64,000 nt of DNA from Flavobacteriales bacterium (GTDB taxonomy: Bacteria > Bacteroidota > Bacteroidia > NS11-12g > UBA955), in contig CANMCY010000004.1 of NCBI GenBank assembly GCA_947496375.1, positions 62,001 to 126,000 on the forward strand. The letters are read 5' to 3'. Numbering within the stretch: the first letter of the stretch is position 1; the number at the start of each line of letters is the position of its first letter. Positions 46,125 through 52,715 of this stretch are shown here, in pieces. The position numbers and the translations under genes were made by a program. The notes below the pieces were generated by a model. It ran no database searches and had not been told where the DNA came from. It saw only the letters and a list, made by a program, of their open reading frames with translations.

Positions 46125-46916
46125 ATGGAAACTTTGACTACATACGAGAACATCCTTACAAACCTTGACAACGGGATTCTCACCATTGCGATCAACAGAG
46201 AAAGCAAACTCAATGCACTTACCCTTCAAACCCTTCAGGAAATCCGAAATGCGGTAGTACTGGCACAGTCAAATGAAGCGGTAAAAGGAATCATCCTAAC
46301 CGGCTCAGGAACAAAGGCCTTCGCTGCAGGCGCAGACATAAGCGAGTTTGCCCATTTTACTGAAGACCAGGCCACCAGAATGAGCGCTGACGGCCACGAT
46401 GTGATGAACACCATTGAAAACAGCGAGAAGCCGGTGATTGCGGCCGTAAATGGATTTGCCCTGGGTGGAGGGTGTGAGCTGGCGATGTGTTGTCACATGA
46501 GAATTGCTTCAGAGAACGCCAAATTTGGCCAACCTGAAGTGAACCTTGGCGTTCCTCCGGGCTATGGCGGTACCCAGAGAATGATACAGTTGGTGGGCAA
46601 GGGCAAAGCAATAGAGTTGTTATTAACAGCAGATAGCATAGACGCCAACACCGCGTTGCAGCTTGGGCTGGTAAACCACGTGGTACCCCAGGAAATGCTG
46701 ATGGCAAAATGCAATGAAATTCTGTCAAAAATCGCCACAAAAAGCCCTGTCGCTGTGGGTAAAGTAATAAAGTGTGTCAACGACTTTTTCCGTCCCAACG
46801 TGAACGGAATGCAGCGCGAAATCTATGAATTTGGGGAGGCGTTTGTGACCGAAGACTTTAAGGAGGGAACCGAAGCGTTTTTAAACAAAAGAAAACCCAA
46901 CTTTTCAGGAAAGTAA
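46125..46916 (+). CDS. Enoyl-CoA hydratase/isomerase
   Basis: A 263-residue crotonase-family enzyme. The oxyanion-hole segment is KAFAAGADISEFAHF; the two catalytic Glu are in ALGGGCELAMCCHMR (near residue 117) and FGQPEVNLGVPPGYGGTQR (near 137). Both are present, so hydration of enoyl-CoA is likely. It lies directly after the B12-binding gene. Possible pathways are fatty-acid or branched-chain amino acid breakdown; the exact substrate cannot be read from sequence. Confidence 0.92.
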   Translation: METLTTYENILTNLDNGILTIAINRESKLNALTLQTLQEIRNAVVLAQSNEAVKGIILTGSGTKAFAAGADISEFAHFTEDQATRMSADGHDVMNTIENSEKPVIAAVNGFALGGGCELAMCCHMRIASENAKFGQPEVNLGVPPGYGGTQRMIQLVGKGKAIELLLTADSIDANTALQLGLVNHVVPQEMLMAKCNEILSKIATKSPVAVGKVIKCVNDFFRPNVNGMQREIYEFGEAFVTEDFKEGTEAFLNKRKPNFSGK

Positions 46917-46966
46917 AAAGAGGGTGAAAAACAACAAAACACCGTATTCAAACAACCAGAAACCAC

Positions 46967-47503
46967 ATGAGAAACATAACTAAACTATTTTTTGTAAGTG
47001 CCATGGCACTAATGACAGTAACATCCTGCAAAAAAGAGGACGACAAAAACACCACCCCTGCCGCAAATTCCGGAGTAACCTCCTGCGAAGTGAACGGCAA
47101 ATCGTGGACCAGCGGCAAAACAGGAACCTATCTGGGAGCGGATAGTTTACCCGGCTGTGAAGCGGTGGTTGTTGGAGATACGATGACCTTCATTTCAACC
47201 AACTTTACAGACAGTTCAGTTATACTGGCCCAGCTGGTTCTAAAACCCGGAAGAACCGGTGTCTACGCAGGCACCACATCCACAGAGGGGGCGATGTTGT
47301 ATTTGCCCAAACTTGATCAAGCCAGCATTTTTCAGGCGCTTTTAATGTACACCACCACATATTCAATGAACATTACCCAATGGAATGCAAGTGCGGAAAC
47401 TTTTTCCGGCACCTTTAATTTAAACATGGTTTCCAATATTGGAGGTTCCGGCTATAACATTACCAACGGCAAGTTTACCGACGTTAAAGTTACCTTAGAC
47501 TAA
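46967..47503 (+). CDS. Hypothetical lipoprotein, possibly surface-exposed
   Basis: A 178-residue protein starting MRNITKLFFVSAMALMTVTSCKKEDD. The lipobox Cys is residue 21, and the following KKEDD resembles the lysine-plus-acidic lipoprotein export signal described in Bacteroidota, so surface display is possible. The mature part starts with a CEVNGKSW phrase common in small Bacteroidota lipoproteins and is strand-rich. No function can be assigned. It is followed by a strong bidirectional terminator shared with coaE. Confidence 0.78.
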   Translation: MRNITKLFFVSAMALMTVTSCKKEDDKNTTPAANSGVTSCEVNGKSWTSGKTGTYLGADSLPGCEAVVVGDTMTFISTNFTDSSVILAQLVLKPGRTGVYAGTTSTEGAMLYLPKLDQASIFQALLMYTTTYSMNITQWNASAETFSGTFNLNMVSNIGGSGYNITNGKFTDVKVTLD

Positions 47504-47521
47504 CGAAACGAGTTATACAAT

Positions 47522-47548
47522 AAAAAAGCCCCTACCAGGGGCTTTTTT
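47522..47548. terminator. Bidirectional intrinsic terminator
   Basis: A-run and GCCCC, loop TACCA, GGGGC and T-run (47522-47548). It serves the plus-strand lipoprotein gene and the minus-strand coaE, whose stop codon overlaps its edge. Confidence 0.9.
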
Positions 47549-48158
47549 ATTGCAAAAAAGGAACATCGTCTTTTGCCAGGATTAGCAAAGCACGATGAAC
47601 GGCCAGCACTTGCTTAACAATGCTTTGTTGGTTATCATTTTCAATGAGAAAATCACATTTCAAAGCCAACACATCCTGGGGCATCTGTCGGGCCATTCTT
47701 TTTATCACCTCCTCTTTGGAGCACCCATCACGCAGCATAACCCGTGAAATCCTTTCCGATTCGGGCGCAATGACGCCTATGGTTTTTTGTACCCTTTTAT
47801 AACTGCCGCTTTCGAAAAGTATGGCCGCCTCTTTTAATGTGTAGGGGTGATTGTTGTGTTCACTACACCATTTTTCATAGTGTTCGAATACATAAGGATG
47901 CACGATGGCATTAATCTGCGCTATGTTTTCCGGGCTTGCGAAGGCAATTTCTGCCAAACGGGCGGTATTGACGGATCCCTGGCTAATGATTGCCGGTCCA
48001 AAAACAGCCGCGAGACGATTTTTGAGCTCGTCATTTTGGGCATAGAGTTTTTTGGCCTCGGCATCTGCGTAATAAACAGGAACACCGAGGGTTTCAAAAA
48101 CCCGGCAAACAGTGGTTTTGCCACTGCCAATTCCGCCGGTTATGCCAACACGGAGCAA
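47547..48158 (-). CDS. coaE: Dephospho-CoA kinase
   Basis: Last step of coenzyme A synthesis, phosphorylating the ribose 3'-OH of dephospho-CoA. The 203-residue P-loop kinase has Walker A GITGGIGSGKTTV near residues 5-17, YYADAEAKKLY and a lid region with RDGCSKEEVIKRMARQM. It is the last gene of the nusB-DUF1573-yajC-coaE cluster; the gap to yajC is 4 bases. Confidence 0.94.
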   Translation of the reverse strand: MLRVGITGGIGSGKTTVCRVFETLGVPVYYADAEAKKLYAQNDELKNRLAAVFGPAIISQGSVNTARLAEIAFASPENIAQINAIVHPYVFEHYEKWCSEHNNHPYTLKEAAILFESGSYKRVQKTIGVIAPESERISRVMLRDGCSKEEVIKRMARQMPQDVLALKCDFLIENDNQQSIVKQVLAVHRALLILAKDDVPFLQ

Positions 48159-48162
48159 CGGA

Positions 48163-48483
48163 TTACGCTTTTGGCTTCGGATATGCGGTCATGGTCATTT
48201 CCATGCTCACAGCGGCCTTTTCGGCCTTTATTTTACCCTCTTCCAGGTCAAGGATAAAATGGGTGTCGGTAATCTGCGCAATTTTAGCATGAAAACCACC
48301 GGTGGTTACAACGTGGTCTCCCTTTTTTAGTTCAGCCAGGTACGCTTTCGCTTTTTTCTGCTTCCGCATTTGGGGCCAGATCATAAAAAAGAAAAACACC
48401 ACCATGATTAACATCAGGGGTAAAAACTGGCCCAATCCGCCCGATTGGCCGGGAGCACTTGCTTGTAGCAGGATAGATAACAT
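48163..48483 (-). CDS. yajC: Preprotein translocase accessory subunit YajC
   Basis: A 106-residue protein with one membrane segment (FLPLMLIMVVFFFFMIWPQ, about residues 20-38) followed by the conserved MRKQKKAKAYLAELKKGD and VVTTGGFHAKIAQI segments. It belongs to the SecDF-YajC complex at the inner membrane. The position between the DUF1573 gene and coaE is the usual arrangement in this phylum as I recall it. Confidence 0.94.
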   Translation of the reverse strand: MLSILLQASAPGQSGGLGQFLPLMLIMVVFFFFMIWPQMRKQKKAKAYLAELKKGDHVVTTGGFHAKIAQITDTHFILDLEEGKIKAEKAAVSMEMTMTAYPKPKA

Positions 48484-48488
48484 ATTTA

Positions 48489-48998
48489 TTAATGATTATT
48501 TTGTTCGTATTCTTCGTCTTCTTCAGGGGTTGAAAACACGGTCGCTTTAAACTTAAGCAATACCGATTCTATGGTAGAATTTTCAAATTCCACTGTGATG
48601 GATTTTTCGTTTTCAAGCCCTTCTTTGGCTCCGCGTCCGGTGGAGTTGAATGTTGCATCAACGTAGCCCTCTTCGCCGGGTTTTATCACCTCTTTGGTCC
48701 ATCCGGGCGTTGTGCATCCGCACGCTGCCTGACAGTTGCGTATCAGCAAATCTCCTTTGCCGGTGTTTTTAAATTTGTAGCGGTGTTGAACCTGCATACC
48801 CGACGTCACTTTTTTGAAATTATATACGGTATCATCAAAAACAGGCGTACCCAAGGGACCGGTTTTCTCGGGTTTGGGGTTGTCGGCAGTCGCCTCGTTT
48901 TCTATTTTATCGGCTGACAATTCCGAGCCACCATTGCCGCATCCGGCCATGAAACCCGCTCCCACAAGAACCAAAAGGATTGTAAAACGACATTGCAT
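48489..48998 (-). CDS. DUF1573 lipoprotein
   Basis: A 169-residue protein. From the ATG at 48998 it begins MQCRFTILLVLVGAGFMAGC, a lipoprotein signal with Cys at residue 20. The mature part has the DUF1573 Ig-like fold: YKFKNTGKGDLLIRNCQAAC, then CGCTTPGW and VIKPGEEGYVDATFNS, with the typical CGC pair. An in-frame ATG at 49013 was rejected because the TATATTTG promoter box overlaps it. The function is unknown; the gene is co-located with yajC. Confidence 0.87.
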   Translation of the reverse strand: MQCRFTILLVLVGAGFMAGCGNGGSELSADKIENEATADNPKPEKTGPLGTPVFDDTVYNFKKVTSGMQVQHRYKFKNTGKGDLLIRNCQAACGCTTPGWTKEVIKPGEEGYVDATFNSTGRGAKEGLENEKSITVEFENSTIESVLLKFKATVFSTPEEDEEYEQNNH

Positions 48999-49002
48999 AA
49001 TG

Positions 49003-49010
49003 CAAATATA
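49003..49010 (-). promoter_or_regulatory. TATATTTG promoter box of the DUF1573 gene
   Basis: TAnnTTTG match followed by CATT and the ATG at 48998; same spacing as in aroQ and rbfA. Confidence 0.65.
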
Positions 49011-49051
49011 CAAAGATTATCATTGCCCGGCCCGTTTCGCCGAAGGCCGGC

Positions 49052-49987
49052 TTATTTATCCCTTAGTCCCCGGCCGGATTTCACAATCGTACCGTTTTCA
49101 GCCAGCGAAACGCGCAGTTTATCCAGCACGCCATTTAAGAAACGGCCACTGCTGGGAGTGCTGTAATCCTGCACGATGTCAAGATATTCATTGATGCTTA
49201 CTTTCAGCGGGATGTGCGGGAAGGAGATAAACTCTGCCAATGCCAGTTTAAGGCACAGCAAGTCGAGCATGGCAATTCTTCCGGGATCCCAATTGTCAGT
49301 GACACTGCTAACATAAGTTTCATACGCAGCGCCATTGAGCAATACCAGGTCATAGAGATTCAGCGCCATTTTCATTTCATCCTCATCTTCAGCGTAAGGC
49401 GCACTAAGCGATATGTTTTCGGGCTCTGAAGAAAGGGTTTTTTCCAGTTCGCGAGCTACGGTAGACTCGTCATCATCCCACGCCCCGTAAAGTTCTTGCA
49501 TCAGCAAATAGAAGGGCTCACAGGTTCCAAGCAGGTGGAGGTAAAACTCTTGCAGAAAGGTCTGTTGCTGCCCCGAATCCGGTGTGTCAAACACATAGTA
49601 ATCACGGGTAAAATCCTGTTCAAACAACCAATCAGTAATGGATGGGAAAGTCTCGCCCAGATCAGACCACCCTGCGGTAAAATGCCGCCGTTTGTGCCGA
49701 AGGGTTTTGTCATAAATCACACCGGCCAGCAGGTTGTTGTTTAGCAACCCCAAACGGCGAATTTTTTCCTTATCGGGATAAAACTTTTTGCTTTCCAGTT
49801 CTTGCTCGCTGAGCAAATATTCATTCAGGTAATGGGGAAGTTCTAACAGGAACACATACACATCGTAGGTGGCCAGGATGGAGGTTTTTAAACCCTGTCT
49901 GCACTGTGCCCTGGCGGATTCTCCGGCCTGTTCTGCCGCATATAAAGCCTGCAGCGCTTTAATTCTTACCAACCTCCTTGAAATCAT
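49052..49987 (-). CDS. nusB: Transcription antitermination factor NusB, long form
   Basis: A 311-residue protein, about twice the length of E. coli NusB. The N-terminus ISRRLVRIKALQALYAAEQ is the RNA-binding NusB helix, and the C-terminal 110 residues (MALNLYDLVLLNGAAYETY to SINEYLDIVQDYSTPSSGRF) complete the helical NusB fold. The residues between are a large helical insertion, normal in this phylum as far as I know. NusB promotes rRNA antitermination with NusE. The ATG at 49987 is chosen because TATCTTTG lies just upstream. Confidence 0.88.
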   Translation of the reverse strand: MISRRLVRIKALQALYAAEQAGESARAQCRQGLKTSILATYDVYVFLLELPHYLNEYLLSEQELESKKFYPDKEKIRRLGLLNNNLLAGVIYDKTLRHKRRHFTAGWSDLGETFPSITDWLFEQDFTRDYYVFDTPDSGQQQTFLQEFYLHLLGTCEPFYLLMQELYGAWDDDESTVARELEKTLSSEPENISLSAPYAEDEDEMKMALNLYDLVLLNGAAYETYVSSVTDNWDPGRIAMLDLLCLKLALAEFISFPHIPLKVSINEYLDIVQDYSTPSSGRFLNGVLDKLRVSLAENGTIVKSGRGLRDK

Positions 49988-49999
49988 AGAACGATACTG

Positions 50000-50007
50000 C
50001 AAAGATA
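50000..50007 (-). promoter_or_regulatory. TATCTTTG promoter box of nusB
   Basis: TAnnTTTG match 12 bases before the ATG at 49987; it overlaps the region upstream of the longer reading frame start at 50002. Confidence 0.6.
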
Positions 50008-50058
50008 CAACAAATTGGCGTTCAGGGCCAAAAAAACGGGTTGATGGGAGCGGAAAAC

Positions 50059-50943
50059 CTAGTCGTTATCGTATCCAAACTGTTTCAGCATGTTTTTGCT
50101 ATTGCGCCAGTCTTCACGGACTTTTACAAACAACTCTACAAAGATGTGTTTGCCAAAAAACGCTTCCAGATCCTTTCTGGCGTTGGTGCCCAGCCGTTTA
50201 ATGGCCTCGCCCTTATTTCCTATGACAATTCTTTTTTGGCTATCCCGTTCTACCACCAACTCGCAGGAAAGACGAATGATTTTTTCCTCTTCTTTAAAAA
50301 ACAGGGTGGTTACCTCCAAGCTGTATGGCACCTCATCTTCGTATAGCTTTAATGCGTGATTGCGGATGATTTCATTGACAAAAAACCGTTCTGAACGATC
50401 GGTGATCTGATCTTCCGGAAAGTAAGCCGGGTGTTCGGGTAGAAAAGAAACCACCACCGATTCCAGCTTTTCCAACTGAAAATTATTGAGCGCAGACACC
50501 AGTATAAAAGCATCGGCCTTATAAACATCCGCCACCTTAACCATCACGGCCTCCAGCTGATCCTGTTTTACGGTGTCAATCTTATTAATGGCAACAATTT
50601 TCTTGGCGCGTGATTTTTCGAACTTTTGCAGCAGCTCCTCGGGAATTTCTGTGGCACGTACATCCAGCAGCAAAATCAACACGTCGCTGTCATCCAGCGA
50701 TTCATGAACAACCGCCATCATTTTTTCGTGCATTTTGTAGCTGGCTTTCCGTAAAATGCCGGGGGTATCCGAATAAATTACCTGTGCGTTCTCTCCTGTC
50801 TTGATGCCCAGGATACGATGCCGGGTGGTTTGTGCTTTGGGGTTAACAATAGCCAGCTTATCACCCATTAAAGCATTATACAGCGTGCTTTTACCCGCAT
50901 TGGGCATCCCAACGATGCTAACGAAACCCGCTTTGAATGACAT
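50059..50943 (-). CDS. era: GTPase Era
   Basis: A GTPase for 16S rRNA maturation and 30S assembly. The 294-residue protein has G1 VGMPNAGKST near residue 11, G3 YSDTPGIL, G4 AINKID near residue 120 and a C-terminal KH domain with IVIGNKGEAIKRLGTNARKD. Length is normal. Together with nusB and rbfA the window holds several ribosome-assembly genes, though they are not one operon. Confidence 0.96.
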   Translation of the reverse strand: MSFKAGFVSIVGMPNAGKSTLYNALMGDKLAIVNPKAQTTRHRILGIKTGENAQVIYSDTPGILRKASYKMHEKMMAVVHESLDDSDVLILLLDVRATEIPEELLQKFEKSRAKKIVAINKIDTVKQDQLEAVMVKVADVYKADAFILVSALNNFQLEKLESVVVSFLPEHPAYFPEDQITDRSERFFVNEIIRNHALKLYEDEVPYSLEVTTLFFKEEEKIIRLSCELVVERDSQKRIVIGNKGEAIKRLGTNARKDLEAFFGKHIFVELFVKVREDWRNSKNMLKQFGYDND

Positions 50944-50957
50944 AAAGATTGAGGGTT

Positions 50958-50965
50958 CAAAGGTA
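50958..50965 (-). promoter_or_regulatory. TACCTTTG promoter box of era
   Basis: TAnnTTTG match 14 bases before the ATG at 50943; divergent from the GH16 promoter 23 bases away. Confidence 0.6.
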
Positions 50966-50988
50966 ACCCAATAACGAGCATGTTGGTT

Positions 50989-50996
50989 TACCTTTG
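50989..50996 (+). promoter_or_regulatory. TACCTTTG promoter box of the GH16 gene
   Basis: TAnnTTTG match 7 bases before the ATG at 51004; supports that start. Confidence 0.6.
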
Positions 50997-51003
50997 TGAA
51001 AGG

Positions 51004-51939
51004 ATGAAGATTCCGGTTTTGGCGATATTATTTTTAATGTGCCTGTCCTTGCAGGGACAAAACAACCTGGACAGCACCCGGAAAGGATATGTCCGCGGAA
51101 AAGCAGGGCTGATGTTAAAACGGGGTTTTGATATGGCCAACACGCCTGGCAATGGGCACTATAGGCAGGCAGACAAAAACACTGAAAAGCTTCGGCTGCC
51201 GGAGGAGGCCGCGGGATTTGTTCCTGTTTTTTCTGATGATTTTGACTCACTAAACACCCAAATCTGGCAAATCGGGCAGCCCTGGGGCCGTTTTCATGGG
51301 CAACAACCCCATCAATACTATGGAGACAGTGAAGTTTTTGTTAAACGGGGTGTGTTGTTTTTACAAAATCGGTATGCCCCCAAAAAATTCAAATCAGGCG
51401 ACAGTAGCATTACCATTCCGTATGGAACAGGCCTTATTAATACCGCCAACAGCCGCAATTTTCAACATGGTTTTTTTGCCATTCGAAGCAAAAACCCATC
51501 AGGGCCTGCCACTTGGCCGGCGTTTTGGCTAACTGGCAAAAATAACTGGCCACCCGAAATTGATATATTCGAAATGTATGGGAAGCGATCAGGAAAGTCG
51601 GTACACCGACAAACCATGACCCTGCATTTTGGCAAAATAGAAACCCGCACCAAAACCCTACTCATGAAAGCGGTGAAACTCCCACCTGACACCGATACGG
51701 CTTTTCATATCTATGCGTGTTTGTGGACCCCGGAAAAGGTTGTTTTTTACACCGACGGGGTGGCGGTTCGCAGCATCCGCATGAACAAATGGATGCGGCA
51801 GTTTTATCAGGAACCCATGTACCTGGTAGTGAACAATGCGGTAGACCACCGCTATTTGCAGTTTATTGACAACAGCCACCTGCCTGTTTCGTTAGAAGTA
51901 GATTGGATAAAGGTGTTTATGGAGCCGGAGAAAAAATAA
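51004..51939 (+). CDS. Secreted glycoside hydrolase family 16 protein
   Basis: A 311-residue exported protein with signal peptide MKIPVLAILFLMCLSLQGQ. The GH16 active site E-x-D-x-x-E is seen in PPEIDIFEMYGKR near residue 185, preceded by GPATWPAFWLTG, a family hallmark. The family includes laminarinases, agarases and other beta-glucanases; which beta-glucan is cut cannot be told. There is no T9SS domain, so it may stay in the periplasm or be exported otherwise. It is divergent from era. Confidence 0.88.
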   Translation: MKIPVLAILFLMCLSLQGQNNLDSTRKGYVRGKAGLMLKRGFDMANTPGNGHYRQADKNTEKLRLPEEAAGFVPVFSDDFDSLNTQIWQIGQPWGRFHGQQPHQYYGDSEVFVKRGVLFLQNRYAPKKFKSGDSSITIPYGTGLINTANSRNFQHGFFAIRSKNPSGPATWPAFWLTGKNNWPPEIDIFEMYGKRSGKSVHRQTMTLHFGKIETRTKTLLMKAVKLPPDTDTAFHIYACLWTPEKVVFYTDGVAVRSIRMNKWMRQFYQEPMYLVVNNAVDHRYLQFIDNSHLPVSLEVDWIKVFMEPEKK

Positions 51940-51975
51940 ACATTGAATTACGCTGTCAGGTTTAAGGAGATTCAC

Positions 51976-51983
51976 TAAATTTG
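51976..51983 (+). promoter_or_regulatory. TAAATTTG promoter box of the mntA-hepT operon
   Basis: TAnnTTTG match with four bases (AATT) to the GTG at 51988, or 7 to the ATG at 51991. Confidence 0.55.
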
Positions 51984-51987
51984 AATT

Positions 51988-52278
51988 GTGATGTCATCCA
52001 ATGAGATATGCCTAAAACTGGCTGCGAACAAAGAGCGCCTCACACGAAAATACAACATTAAAACCATCGCGCTTTTTGGGTCACACGCAAGGAATGAGCA
52101 AAAAGAAGACAGCGACATTGATATTTTGGTTGAGTTTACAAAGAACATTGGAATCAGATTCATTGATTTGGCGGATGAACTAGAAACTATATTTGGTAAA
52201 AAAGTTGATTTGGTTTCCAAAAACGGCCTAAAAAACAAGTACCTGGAACAAATTTATTCAGACCTTAGATATGTCTAA
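51988..52278 (+). CDS. mntA: MNT-type minimal nucleotidyltransferase antitoxin
   Basis: A 96-residue protein with the nucleotidyltransferase signature G-S-x10-D-x-D in ALFGSHARNEQKEDSDIDIL near residues 28-47. MntA proteins neutralise the HepT toxin by adding AMP to a Tyr next to its active site. The gene comes first and overlaps hepT by 8 bases, as is usual for this system. The start could be the GTG at 51988 or the adjacent ATG at 51991; the difference is one residue. Confidence 0.88.
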   Translation: MMSSNEICLKLAANKERLTRKYNIKTIALFGSHARNEQKEDSDIDILVEFTKNIGIRFIDLADELETIFGKKVDLVSKNGLKNKYLEQIYSDLRYV

Positions 52279-52612
52279 AAGAGACAGAAAGCTTTTGCTT
52301 TCTGACATGTTAGAAGAGGCTGAAAAAATTGTCAGATATACTGAAGGGATGGATTATGAAAAATTCACCGCCGATGAAAAAACGATAGATGCGGTTGTTA
52401 GGAATTTTGAAATTATTGGAGACGCGGCAAATAGAATAGATGATGACTTTAAAGTGGTTCATCCGGAATTGGACTGGAATCATTTAAGGGGCTTCAGAAA
52501 CCGAATTGTTCATGACTATTTTGGAATAGACTATGAAATCGTTTGGTCAATTATCACACAGGATTTACCCGGATATAAAGAAGCAATATCATCCCTTTGC
52601 GCTTCGAACTGA
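52271..52612 (+). CDS. hepT: HepT-type HEPN RNase toxin
   Basis: A 113-residue all-helical HEPN (DUF86) protein. The RNase motif R-x4-H-x-Y is intact in GFRNRIVHDYFGID near residues 76-89; in studied pairs this Tyr is the residue AMPylated by MntA. HepT toxins cleave RNA, including tRNA, and may act in phage defence or stress. It overlaps mntA by 8 bases. The pair lies between the GH16 gene and polA and has no transposase or integrase nearby. Confidence 0.9.
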   Translation: MSKRDRKLLLSDMLEEAEKIVRYTEGMDYEKFTADEKTIDAVVRNFEIIGDAANRIDDDFKVVHPELDWNHLRGFRNRIVHDYFGIDYEIVWSIITQDLPGYKEAISSLCASN

Positions 52613-52715
52613 CACACGCGCAGACCAAATTATACAAAACAACCCGCAACCGCCAAAAACGGCAAAGCCACCTTAAATTATGGTTTTAGGATGTATCTTT
52701 ACCCTTTGAATTTGC

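Noticed and set aside
46676-46683. CCACGTGG palindrome in the enoyl-CoA hydratase gene
   Set aside because: Only the 8-base core matches; the flanks are unlike parS and it lies far from the cluster.
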